Source: Streptomyces sp. NBC_00414
GTDB taxonomy: Bacteria; Actinomycetota; Actinomycetes; Streptomycetales; Streptomycetaceae
Length of the DNA: 64,000 nucleotides
Assembly: GCF_036038375.1 (NCBI RefSeq)
Contig: NZ_CP107935.1
Coordinates: 4,898,001 to 4,962,000, forward strand
Direction: 5' to 3'
Part shown: piece after piece, positions 7,761-15,799 of the stretch
Layout: the number at the start of each line of letters is the position of its first letter
Numbering within the stretch: the stretch's first letter is position 1
The notes under the pieces: model-generated
The model's database searches: none
What the model was told of the DNA's origin: nothing
The model's input: the letters and a program-made list of their open reading frames with translations, nothing else
Position numbers and translations under genes: made by a program

Positions 7761-8050
7761 ACGGACAGACAGTGCGGGAGTTCACCGCGCAGATGTCCCT
7801 CCGTGAGGGCTTCTGGCGTCTGTACGTGGTGCTGCTGAACACCTGCGAGAGGTGGCCGGAGCACCGGTTCGGGCGTGCGGTGCCGACGTTCACGGACCGT
7901 ACGGACGCGCTCAGCGTGCTCGGTTTCGAGCCGATGCCGGGCGCTGAGTGGACGTGGACCGAGGACAACGAGACCCCCGAGGACCCTGCCTCTGCGGTCG
8001 TTCTGATCGCTGCGATCCGGGTGCGTTCATGGTCGGGGGTGAGTGTATGA
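7757..8050 (+). CDS. Hypothetical AICE protein
   Basis: 97 residues with no recognised domain; a globular sequence rich in Trp and acidic residues (MNGQTVREFTAQMSLREGFW). It overlaps the upstream and downstream genes by 4 bases each, so it is surely translated as part of the transfer operon. No function can be assigned. Confidence 0.65.
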   Translation: MNGQTVREFTAQMSLREGFWRLYVVLLNTCERWPEHRFGRAVPTFTDRTDALSVLGFEPMPGAEWTWTEDNETPEDPASAVVLIAAIRVRSWSGVSV

Positions 8051-9057
8051 ACGGCGTTCAGATCCGTTCAGCGGAGCGGGCGTTGTCGGTCGGCACGTGG
8101 TTGATCGTGGCGGGCGCGATGCTCTACTCGATCCTCACCGTCACCCCGCTCGCGGCCGAGCACACCCCCGACAAGTGGGACTGGACCGCACCCATCCTTC
8201 CCCTGGTCGTGGACGCGGCCGTGGTCATCGTGGTCCGGCTGGACGCGGTACTCGCCCGGCTCGGGGGCAACGGCGGACGGTGGCCCATCGCACTGCGGTG
8301 GATGACCGGCTGCATGACCCTGGCCCTGAACGTCGCGGACTCCGCGTTGAAGAACGACCTGGTGGGCGTGGCTGTGCATGCGGTCGCGCCGCTGCTGCTG
8401 ATCGTCACGGCAGAGACCGGACTCGCCTACCGGCGGGCCATCACCGCCGCCGTGGTGGTGCTGGAAGCCAAGCAGCAGGCGGAGCGGGAAGCCCGCGAAC
8501 GTGCATCCGCTGAGCGGCGTGATGAGGCTGCCCGGCGGGCCCGCGAGGAGCGCGAGCATGCGGCGGCGCTGGTCCGTGAACAGCGGGAGCACGAAGCCCG
8601 CATGGTCCGTGAACAGGCCGAGCGGGAGGCCGCCGTCCGGCGCGAGGAACGCGAGCGCGAGCAGGCTCGGGAACGTGCCGAGCGCGAGCAGCGTGAACGC
8701 GTGGACCGTGAGCGTGAACAGCGTGAGCGCGACCGTGAACGCCGTGAACGAGTGGCCGCCGAGCACGCGGAACACGAGCAGCGGGAGCGTGCCGAACGCG
8801 AGAGCCGTGAACAGGCTGAGCGGGAGGAGCGGGCCGCGCGTGAACGCGCCGCGCTGCTGTCCGCCGGCCCCGCCACGGACAAGCTCCCCGAGGACGACGC
8901 GCGCGCCATCGTGGCCGCCGCCCACGGGGAGGGCATGTCGGTGCGGACCGCAGCGGAGCTGTGCGGCTGGTCGGTGGGCTGGGTCTCGACCCGGTACGCC
9001 GAACTGCGCGGGCCCGTCAACGGCACTCCGGTTGATCTCGCCGGTACGGGCCGCTGA
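8047..9057 (+). CDS. DUF2637 membrane protein with long charged coiled coil
   Basis: 336 residues from ATG at 8047, chosen because it overlaps the upstream stop (ATGA). The first ~130 residues hold about four membrane helices (LSVGTWLIVAGAMLYSILTV and following), matching DUF2637. Residues about 140-280 are an unbroken Glu/Arg/Ala-rich helix (repeats such as EREQRERDRERRER), a single long coiled coil. The C terminus (EDDARAIVAAAHGEGMSVRT...CGWSVGWVSTRY) looks like a small helix-turn-helix. DUF2637 proteins belong to AICE transfer regions, where they are assumed to help Tra or spreading; a membrane anchor with a DNA-reading tip is my inference. Confidence 0.75.
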   Translation: MNGVQIRSAERALSVGTWLIVAGAMLYSILTVTPLAAEHTPDKWDWTAPILPLVVDAAVVIVVRLDAVLARLGGNGGRWPIALRWMTGCMTLALNVADSALKNDLVGVAVHAVAPLLLIVTAETGLAYRRAITAAVVVLEAKQQAEREARERASAERRDEAARRAREEREHAAALVREQREHEARMVREQAEREAAVRREEREREQARERAEREQRERVDREREQRERDRERRERVAAEHAEHEQRERAERESREQAEREERAARERAALLSAGPATDKLPEDDARAIVAAAHGEGMSVRTAAELCGWSVGWVSTRYAELRGPVNGTPVDLAGTGR

Positions 9058-9398
9058 TGACCACCGCACCGGTGGGTGGCTCGCTGTCCGTGTATCGGTG
9101 GCGCCTTGCTCCTGAGGGACTGGCCACCCGTCGGCAGCTCCGCGCGATGGAGCTGCGTCCGGGTGGCCAGGACGTAGCCGCCGAACTCCAGCGCCCCCGC
9201 CGCCGGCGGGGCCCGCTGGTCGCCTACCTCTACCTCATCGACCTGGCCAAGCCCGTCCGCCCGATGACACCTGCCCGGTGGGCCGCGCTCGCCAAGGCCA
9301 ACCGTGCCCGGCGGATCTGCCCCGAGTGCCGGCGCGATGCCGGATACGTCATCGCCACCTCGCTCGGCATGTGCGTGCCCTGCGCCGACTCGAACTGA
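9057..9398 (+). CDS. RRQRL-motif zinc-binding protein
   Basis: 113 residues. It contains ATRRQLRAMELRPGG, the RRQRL-type motif, and two CxxC pairs near the C terminus (CPEC and CVPC, 18 residues apart) that should bind one zinc. Proteins of this kind are standard in Streptomyces AICE transfer operons, but their biochemical role is unknown. The start overlaps the DUF2637 stop (TGATGA). Confidence 0.75.
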   Translation: MTTAPVGGSLSVYRWRLAPEGLATRRQLRAMELRPGGQDVAAELQRPRRRRGPLVAYLYLIDLAKPVRPMTPARWAALAKANRARRICPECRRDAGYVIATSLGMCVPCADSN

Positions 9399-9416
9399 CC
9401 CGAGGAAGGAGCCCTG

Positions 9417-9725
9417 ATGGCACATCGTGACCCGCCGGGGATCATCGCCCCGCACATTCCCGCCGACGCCTACCGCCGCGCCGAAGCGACCGGGCAACCG
9501 GTCGTCATCGTCGTCCACACCACCGACCAGGAGGGGCGCCCGCTGCGCCACTACCTGTTGCCCCTCGCCATCGCCGGAGCCGCCGCCCTGGGTGGCTGGG
9601 GACTGGTGGCCGCCCTGTGCGCGCTGCTCGACGCCGCCGCCCACACGGCCACCGTCATCGCCCAAACCGCCGGACCCATCGGCATCGGCGGCATCACGCT
9701 GCGCCTCGCCCGCCCCAAGCACTGA
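9417..9725 (+). CDS. Small membrane protein, possible Spd-type spreading protein
   Basis: 102 residues. A soluble N terminus (MAHRDPPGIIAPHIPADAYR) is followed by a membrane helix (LLPLAIAGAAALGGWGLVAAL) and a second hydrophobic stretch ending GIGGITLRLARPKH. It has AAGGAG in front of the ATG. Position just before tra fits the small Spd proteins that move plasmid DNA between mycelial compartments, but the sequence alone does not prove it. Confidence 0.55.
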   Translation: MAHRDPPGIIAPHIPADAYRRAEATGQPVVIVVHTTDQEGRPLRHYLLPLAIAGAAALGGWGLVAALCALLDAAAHTATVIAQTAGPIGIGGITLRLARPKH

Positions 9726-9855
9726 ACCGGAGCCGGGAGCCGTAGGCGGCCCGCAGGGCGCCCGGACCCCCTTCCGTGTGGGTCGAGATCCCCCGGTCCG
9801 TGAACGGCTGTTCAGGGCCTCGTGAGGGGGTTGCACGGCCCGATTTTCCGCCGCT

Positions 9856-9970
9856 CTACGCGCGCGGGCGCGTAGGGCCCCCACCCTCCCCACTGCTCAA
9901 CTCTGCAACTTCGCAGGTCAGATGTGGTTGCGGGGGTTCAACCGGTGCTGTCGACGCAACCGACAGCACC
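9856..9970. other. Gene-free gap before tra with two inverted repeats
   Basis: The 325 bases 9726-10050 contain no supportable gene. Two structured sites stand out: a palindrome CTACGCGC-GCGG-GCGCGTAG at 9856-9875 and a hairpin with 10-base arms GGTGCTGTCG around a 7-base loop at 9944-9970. Such a region next to tra could be the clt transfer locus bound by Tra, a terminator for the upstream operon, or both. Confidence 0.45.
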
Positions 9971-10050
9971 ACCCCTGTGCAACTCGGGCGGGCCGGTGAC
10001 GCCATGCGACGGCGCACCGGCCCTCATCCACGGTCTTGGAGGACCCTTTC

Positions 10051-11892
10051 GTGGACTGGAAGCAAGCATGGTCGACCACCACCACAACCACCAACGGCGC
10101 GTTGGATTCGCTCTCTCCGGTGTGCGTTCCGTTCGCGGCCCGCTGGGATCTTGAGGCGGACCGGCGGGACAAGCTGCGCACCCCCGAGCACCTCAAGGCG
10201 TTGATGGCCGCGCAGAAGGAGCACAACGCCGCGCGCTCGACGCTGTCCACTGCCAAGTCGCAGCAACTCACTGCGCGTGCCGCGTCGAACAATCCGTTCG
10301 CGGCCGGCCGCCGTGCCGCCCGGGTGGCAAGCAAGGCAGCTTCTCGCCACGAGCGTGACACTCGCGCCAAGCTCAAGGCCGCACGGGTCAACTACCCCAG
10401 CACGCTCAAGGCCCGCGCGATCCAGGCGCACTCGCTGCACGCCGTGCCCACGGTCGTCACGTCCGTGGTCATGTCCGCCTCGCACCTGACACTGTGGCCG
10501 GCCGCCACCTCGGCCGCGCTGATCGGCGCGAACGTGGCCACTCTCGCGCTCGGTCGCCGCAAGCTGCGGGTACCGGTCGATGAGTCGGTCTCGCTGGAAG
10601 AGCGTCAGCTCATGGAACGGCTCGACCCCTCGTACTGGGTGGAGCACGCCCCCGACCGTGGTTTGTCGGGCACGGTGACAACGCCTCCGGCGATGGAGCC
10701 GGGCGGTATCCGGTGTGAGATCCGTCTGGATGGCACGTGGACGGTCAAGACGCTCGCGGACAAGGCCGATTCGGTCCGTGCGCTGCTGGGTGCCCGCACC
10801 GCGCTGCGCATCCGGATCACGTCCGCCTCGCGCGGCGGCTGGGCCGTCGTCACGTTGGCGACCCGGTCGGCAGCCGCGGGCGTTTCCTCGCTGTGGACCC
10901 CGGACCGCATCCCGTCCGACCCGATGGCGATGAGCCTCGGTCTGGACACCGAGACCGGGGATGAGGTCCTGATCCCGTTTGATGAGCGGCTGTTGGTGTC
11001 CGGTGCGTCCGGCACCGGCAAGTCCTGGTCGTTCCGTCCGCTCATGGCGACCGCGCACCTGCGCGGTGACCTGCTGCTCATCGACGGCAAGGGCGAAGAG
11101 GCCAACATCTGGGAGCACTCGTGCCGCGTCGCCGTGGAACGTGAGGAGATCACGGCCGGTGTGGACGACGCGCACGCGGAGATGACCCGCCGCAAGGTCG
11201 ACATGAAGCAGCGTGGCATCTCGGTCTGGGACGGCCGTCAGCTCACCGTCGTCGTGGACGAGGGACAGGTGATCCTTGCCCTGATCGCCAAGGACAAGGA
11301 CCGGCTACAACGGCTGATCGAGCTGTCCTCGCTCGGTCGCTCGCGCGGTGTCGTCCTGTGGTGGGCGACGCAGTACCCGCTCACCGATGGCGGTGCGCCG
11401 GGCGTGCACAAGCTGATCGCACCCAACCTCCTCACCCGGTTCTCGCTGCGGGTGGCCGGCACCACGCAAGCCCAGGTCGCGCTGGACGACTGCGCGCACT
11501 ACGCGCCGCACCAGATCCCCGAAGGCCGCGAGTACCGAGGGCACGGCTACCTCAAGGGCTACGGGCCGCGCATGCTCCGCACCTGGACCCTGGACGACGC
11601 AGGCGTCCGCGCACTGCCCAAATCGATCTGGACCCCGGACCAGTCGACCGGCGGGCAGTCGCCGCGACCGCTGCACCTGGTCAAGGAGACGGCCGCACCG
11701 TCCGGGGCGCTGAGCAACCGGGACAAGGTGCTGGCCGCCGTGCAGACCGGTGCCCGGACGGCCAAGGACGTGGCCGACCGGACCAGCCTGAACAAGGGCA
11801 CCGTCTCCCGCGAGATCAGGGCCCTGACCGCTGACGGAGCCGTGCACAGGACCGCCGACGGCCGGCTCCTGCCCGGCCGGCAAGCGGCCTGA
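10051..11892 (+). CDS. tra: FtsK/SpoIIIE-type DNA translocase, conjugal transfer protein Tra
   Basis: 613 residues from GTG at 10051, preferred over the in-frame TTG at 10036 because GGAGGA sits 7 bases before the GTG. Order: a basic N terminus, two membrane helices (residues about 140-180, VTSVVMSASHLTLW...), then the motor domain with Walker A SGASGTGKSW and Walker B VVVDEG, and a C-terminal winged helix (KDVADRTSLNKGTVSREIRA). Actinomycete Tra proteins of this type move double-stranded DNA between hyphae as a hexameric membrane pump; the winged helix reads short repeats at clt. Confidence 0.92.
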   Translation: MDWKQAWSTTTTTTNGALDSLSPVCVPFAARWDLEADRRDKLRTPEHLKALMAAQKEHNAARSTLSTAKSQQLTARAASNNPFAAGRRAARVASKAASRHERDTRAKLKAARVNYPSTLKARAIQAHSLHAVPTVVTSVVMSASHLTLWPAATSAALIGANVATLALGRRKLRVPVDESVSLEERQLMERLDPSYWVEHAPDRGLSGTVTTPPAMEPGGIRCEIRLDGTWTVKTLADKADSVRALLGARTALRIRITSASRGGWAVVTLATRSAAAGVSSLWTPDRIPSDPMAMSLGLDTETGDEVLIPFDERLLVSGASGTGKSWSFRPLMATAHLRGDLLLIDGKGEEANIWEHSCRVAVEREEITAGVDDAHAEMTRRKVDMKQRGISVWDGRQLTVVVDEGQVILALIAKDKDRLQRLIELSSLGRSRGVVLWWATQYPLTDGGAPGVHKLIAPNLLTRFSLRVAGTTQAQVALDDCAHYAPHQIPEGREYRGHGYLKGYGPRMLRTWTLDDAGVRALPKSIWTPDQSTGGQSPRPLHLVKETAAPSGALSNRDKVLAAVQTGARTAKDVADRTSLNKGTVSREIRALTADGAVHRTADGRLLPGRQAA

Positions 11893-11913
11893 CCACCCCC
11901 GACGAACGACAAC

Positions 11914-11946
11914 GGCGGCCCCCTCACGCCAATGACCGGGGCCGCC
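11914..11946 (+). terminator. Hairpin between tra and the methyltransferase gene
   Basis: GGCGGCCCC and its complement GGGGCCGCC flank a 15-base loop, 21 bases after the tra stop. It probably ends or reduces the tra transcript before the methyltransferase-replication block. Confidence 0.55.
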
Positions 11947-11983
11947 GCCAATCCAGCACACCTACGAACTGGAGACCTCCAGC

Positions 11984-12724
11984 ATGACCCAACCCACCGA
12001 CATCCGGCGAGCCCTCGCCGGGCTCGAACCTGTCCGCGTGCTCGATGCGTTCTCGTGCATCGGTGGCGCCACCAACGGCTACCGGCGGGCGTTCGGGCCG
12101 AACTGCCACGTCACCGGCGTCGACATTCAGGCCCAGCCGGACTACTGCGGTGACGCCTTCCACCAGGGCGACGCGATCGAGTACATCCGCGCGCACGGCC
12201 ACGAATTCGACTTCATCCACGCCTCGCCCCCGTGCCAGGGCGAGGGTGCCCCGACCAAGGGCACGAACGCTGCCCGCAACGCCGCGATCGGCCGCTCCTA
12301 TCCCCGGCTGATCGTGCCGACCCGGGCCGCGTTGGAGGCGACGGGGCGGCCGTATGTGATGGAGAACGTGGCCGGCTCCGACGTCCGCAAGGACATCCGC
12401 CTCTGTGGAGAACAGTTCGGCCTCGCGGTGCTCATGCACCGCTACTTCGAACTCGGAGGCTGGACGTTCCCGCAGCCCTCCCACCCGCGCCACCGTGGGC
12501 GGGTGCGCGGTTGGCGGCACGGCGAGTACCACGAGGGTCCGTACGTCGCCGCGTACGGCAAAGGTGGCGGCAAGGCGACCGTGGAGGAGATCCGGGAGGC
12601 CAAGGAAATCGACTGGTCCACCGATCACCTCCGCCTCCGCGAGGCTCTCCCGCCCGCGTACACGGCGTGGATCGGGGCCGCCTACCTCACCGCCCTCGCC
12701 CCCCGGCTGGAGGCGGCGGCATGA
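11984..12724 (+). CDS. Orphan DNA (cytosine-5) methyltransferase, phage/AICE type
   Basis: 246 residues, short for the family. Motif I is LDAFSCIGGATNG, the catalytic motif IV is ASPPCQGEG (with the PCQ cysteine), motif VI is YVMENVAG, and the C terminus has LPPAYTAWIGAAYL, a motif X-like stretch. No restriction endonuclease gene lies beside it, so it is an orphan enzyme. It overlaps the primase start by 4 bases, tying its expression to replication. It may protect the element from host restriction or mark its origin; both are inference. Confidence 0.8.
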   Translation: MTQPTDIRRALAGLEPVRVLDAFSCIGGATNGYRRAFGPNCHVTGVDIQAQPDYCGDAFHQGDAIEYIRAHGHEFDFIHASPPCQGEGAPTKGTNAARNAAIGRSYPRLIVPTRAALEATGRPYVMENVAGSDVRKDIRLCGEQFGLAVLMHRYFELGGWTFPQPSHPRHRGRVRGWRHGEYHEGPYVAAYGKGGGKATVEEIREAKEIDWSTDHLRLREALPPAYTAWIGAAYLTALAPRLEAAA

Positions 12725-13563
12725 GCGAGCACTTGCGCACCGCGCTCAGCCTCGCGGCCCACGGCGTGCCCCCGTTGCCGTTACGAGCAGGGAAGGTGCC
12801 GTTCGGGAACTGCCCGGCCTGCGCCAAGAACGCCTGCAGCGGCCGTCCGAACATGAAGACCCCCGGCCCCTGCACCTGCCCGAACCCGTGCCACGGCTGG
12901 GCCGCCGCCACCACCGACCCCCACGTCATCAACTCCACGCCGTGGGTGCGGGCGTGGCGGGAGGCGGCGGGCGTGGCCTACCACCCCGGCGGCGCCGGCC
13001 TCACCGTCGTAGATCTCGACAACCGGGCCGCTATCGCGTGGGCCCGTGCGAGCCTGCCCGCGACGCGGACCGTGACGACGACCCGGGGCGAGCACTGGCT
13101 CTACCGGGGCGCGATGCAGGGCGCCAACGGCGTACGGCCCGGCGTCGACATCAAGTCGACCATGGCCTACGCCCGGTGGCTCGGACCCGGCACCGGCACC
13201 ATGGCGCCCCTGCCGGACGCCGTGCGCGCCCTGACCGTGAAGGAGCCGGCCCCGGCCCGCTCGGTAGCCGTCACGGTGCCCGCGTCGATCGGTGGCGGAG
13301 AGTGCCCGCACCGCACGCCGACCTATCTGGACCGGGGGATCGCCATGGCGGAGCAGCACATCACCGAAGCCCGTGAGGCGGTGCACGCGACCGTCTACCG
13401 GACGTTCCTCGCGGTGCTGTCCACGCACGGCCGGTGCGGCTGCCTCACCGAGACGCACACCGCCCGGCTGTTCACCGCAGCGCAGGCCAAGGGCGAGACC
13501 GCCCGGCACTGCACTGATGCGTGGACCAACGCCCTGACCACGTTGGGACTGAGCCATGTCTGA
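12721..13563 (+). CDS. Bifunctional DNA primase/polymerase (Prim-Pol), element B
   Basis: 280 residues from ATG at 12721, which overlaps the methyltransferase stop; the open frame continues upstream but that is methyltransferase shadow. The N terminus has the AEP fold signs: ALSLAAHGVPPLPL, a cysteine-rich insert (CPACAKNAC...CTCPNPCHGW) likely to bind zinc, and the acidic catalytic motif TVVDLDN, followed by GEHWLY with the conserved His. Prim-Pol proteins serve as replication initiators in one class of AICEs. The C-terminal half is the counterpart of the fragment at 1-421. Confidence 0.88.
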   Translation: MSEHLRTALSLAAHGVPPLPLRAGKVPFGNCPACAKNACSGRPNMKTPGPCTCPNPCHGWAAATTDPHVINSTPWVRAWREAAGVAYHPGGAGLTVVDLDNRAAIAWARASLPATRTVTTTRGEHWLYRGAMQGANGVRPGVDIKSTMAYARWLGPGTGTMAPLPDAVRALTVKEPAPARSVAVTVPASIGGGECPHRTPTYLDRGIAMAEQHITEAREAVHATVYRTFLAVLSTHGRCGCLTETHTARLFTAAQAKGETARHCTDAWTNALTTLGLSHV

Positions 13564-15037
13564 GGACGACAAGACGCCCGGCCGCGAAGTCATTACGGAC
13601 TACGCACAGGCGCACTTCCGGTACTTCCGCACCCCCGACGGCACCGTGTACGCGCAGAAGAACGGGCACCCCGTGGCCCGCCCGATGCGCTCCCAGGGCA
13701 CCACGGGCAGCCACCGGCAGGAACTCATGGTCGGCCTGTTCAAAGACGGGCGCGGCGTGTTCAACGGGTCCGCGATGAAAGAGGCGTTGGACCTCATCGA
13801 AGCGCTCGCGTTGGACGCCGACACGCACGCCGTGAACATCCGCGTCGCCCCCGGGTTCGACGGGGCGACGTGGCTGGACCTGGGACGCGACGACGGCAAG
13901 TCCGTCCGCATCCACCCGTCGGGCTGGGACATCCTCACCCCCGACCCGCGTGAGGTGTGCTGGCGGCGCACACAGCTCACCGGGGAACTCCCGCTGCCGG
14001 TCAAGGACACCGACGGCAAGGGCATCGACCTGCTGATGCGACTGTGCAACTTCGCCAACGCGGAGACCGAATGCCTGGCCATCGCCTGGCTCATCGGCTG
14101 CCTCGGACCGTCCGTGCCGGTCCCCGCCCCGTTCCTCACCGGACCACAAGGAGCGGGCAAGTCCACCGGTGGCCGCATGCTCGTGCGGATCATCGAAGGC
14201 ATGACCGGTGACCTGCGCCGGGCGCCGAAGGATGAGGAGAACCTCATCGCGGCCGTTGCGGCGGGCTGGGTCACCGCGCTGGACAACCTCTCCCACATGA
14301 CCCCCGACCTGTCCGACGCCATGTGCTGCATCGTGACCGGCGCCGAGAGCGTCAAGCGGGCCCTGTTCACCGACGGCGACGTGTTCCGCGTCGGCTACCG
14401 CCGCCCCCTGCTCCTCACCGGAATCGACGTCGGCGTCATCCGGCCCGACCTCGCCGAACGGCTCCTGCCCTTGCGGCTGGAGCGGCCCCGCGTGCGGCGC
14501 ACCGAGGCGGAACTGTGGGCGGACTACGCGGAAGTGCTGCCGGTCGTTCTTGGCTCGCTCCTGGACCTCGCGGTCAAGGTCCGTGCCGTGGAGGCGGAGA
14601 CCCCCACCGACCTGCGGATGGCGGACTTCGCCCACCTGTGCGCGCAGTTCGACGCCGCGACCGGCCTCGGGGCTCTGCCCGCGTACCGGGCGAGCCTGGA
14701 CGACCTGAACGACGACGTGATCGAGGGCGACCTCCTCGCACAGACCGTTCTCAGGCACGCGGAGACCATCGAACCGGGCGCAGCTCAGCAGATGACATCC
14801 ACCGAGTGGCTGGCCTGCCTCAGCAGCCTCTACAGCGGCGACGACTGCCGTCCCCTGCCCAAGGGGTGGCCGACCACCGGCAAAGTCCTCTCCGACCGCC
14901 TCAAGCGCCTCCAACCCACGCTGTCGGCTCGGGGTGTCCTCATCGACTCGGGCCGCACCAAGGCGGGCCGCTACCTCGAAATGACCCGCACAGTCGTCCT
15001 GACCCTGCCTCCGCACGAGCAGACGCGGGCGTTCTGA
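13556..15037 (+). CDS. Replication-associated ATPase/helicase-like protein, element B
   Basis: 493 residues. It carries the Walker A GPQGAGKST and Walker B-like VTALDNLSHM seen in the element A paralogue at 414-1889. The two proteins are the same length within two residues and identical over long blocks; many third-codon differences show that they are diverged copies rather than an assembly artefact. It overlaps the primase gene by 8 bases and probably works with it on the excised circle. Confidence 0.8.
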   Translation: MSEDDKTPGREVITDYAQAHFRYFRTPDGTVYAQKNGHPVARPMRSQGTTGSHRQELMVGLFKDGRGVFNGSAMKEALDLIEALALDADTHAVNIRVAPGFDGATWLDLGRDDGKSVRIHPSGWDILTPDPREVCWRRTQLTGELPLPVKDTDGKGIDLLMRLCNFANAETECLAIAWLIGCLGPSVPVPAPFLTGPQGAGKSTGGRMLVRIIEGMTGDLRRAPKDEENLIAAVAAGWVTALDNLSHMTPDLSDAMCCIVTGAESVKRALFTDGDVFRVGYRRPLLLTGIDVGVIRPDLAERLLPLRLERPRVRRTEAELWADYAEVLPVVLGSLLDLAVKVRAVEAETPTDLRMADFAHLCAQFDAATGLGALPAYRASLDDLNDDVIEGDLLAQTVLRHAETIEPGAAQQMTSTEWLACLSSLYSGDDCRPLPKGWPTTGKVLSDRLKRLQPTLSARGVLIDSGRTKAGRYLEMTRTVVLTLPPHEQTRAF

Positions 15038-15060
15038 CCCTTGATCCGCACGCTCAAGCG

Positions 15061-15094
15061 AACAGCAAGAGGAGCACGTGCTCCTCTTGCTGTT
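15061..15094 (+). terminator. Perfect 34-base palindrome after element B replication genes
   Basis: AACAGCAAGAGGAGCAC followed directly by its exact reverse complement. It corresponds to the hairpin at 1924-1963 but lacks the 12-base loop, so it could form a cruciform or bind a dimeric protein as well as act as a terminator. Confidence 0.6.
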
Positions 15095-15203
15095 CGGCGG
15101 AACGCCGCCCCAAGGTCGCGCCGCGCAGCGGCCCCTTCTTCGCTCTGTGAGCCGCACCGAACTACCACAGGCGGCCCCTTCTTTGTCCTAAGTAGGAAGA
15201 CGC

Positions 15204-15409
15204 TGCGTCACCTGCGTCACCCGGCCCGGAAAACGGCCGCTGAGCTGCGGAGACAGCGGTGACGCAGACGGATGGCTCTGCGTCATCCTGCGTCACCTGC
15301 GTCACCCGATGACGCAGCCGATGACGCACCGGTGACGCAGCCCCGAACTGCCGCGTCACCCAAACCAGCAGGTCAGATCCTCAAGTGACGCTGATGACGC
15401 GGTGACGCA
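15204..15409. repeat. Iteron array, heptamer TGACGCA / TGCGTCA, element B
   Basis: Ten perfect heptamers (15204, 15213, 15260, 15279, 15289, 15298, 15310, 15322, 15333, 15403) and three one-base variants (15352, 15386, 15395) in the gap 15095-15482. Positions align with the element A array at a constant offset of about 13131 up to the ninth repeat; A then has one additional unit (2213) and the offset falls to 13120. The layout is therefore conserved, and one 11-base unit was gained or lost. Confidence 0.8.
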
Positions 15410-15482
15410 GAAATCCACACCTCGGACAGACGCGCACCGCGAGAAGCCCCCGAACGCAACACGACTCGACGCCGAGGCCCCT

Positions 15483-15728
15483 ATGAGCCGACCCCGTTCC
15501 GCTCAACCCGACGCTCGCGCTGCCCTCCGCAGTGGCCTGCCCGACCGATACCTAACCCCGAACGACATCGCCGAGATCTTCGGCGTCCCCCGCGAAACCG
15601 TCTACCAGTGGCGCAGGAAGCGCACCGGCCCGCCGGGCTTCCGCATCGGCAAACACGTCCGTTACGACCCGGGCGAAGTCGGTGCCTACGTCGCGCAGCT
15701 CAAGAACGCCGACCGCATGGCGGTCTGA
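15483..15728 (+). CDS. Excisionase-like helix-turn-helix protein (Xis), element B
   Basis: 81 residues from ATG at 15483. It contains YLTPNDIAEIFGVPRETVYQ, a MerR/HTH_17 excisionase fold, with RIGKHVRYDPGEVGAYV as the wing. It differs clearly from the element A Xis although the replication genes of the two elements are nearly identical. The integrase gene begins 71 bases downstream. Confidence 0.8.
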   Translation: MSRPRSAQPDARAALRSGLPDRYLTPNDIAEIFGVPRETVYQWRRKRTGPPGFRIGKHVRYDPGEVGAYVAQLKNADRMAV

Positions 15729-15799
15729 CACAACCTCACACACAAGCAGGGCCGGCCGCATGGTCGGCCCTGCTCTATGCCGAGAGGACTCCGCCGAAT

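Noticed and set aside
8427..9893. A long minus-strand frame opposite the DUF2637 gene
   Set aside because: It is an Arg/Ser-rich mirror of the Glu/Arg coiled coil and has no start context.
1..15409. The duplicated replication blocks as an assembly error
   Set aside because: The copies differ at many positions, in loop length of the hairpin and in iteron number, and are followed by unrelated genes, so they are real paralogues.
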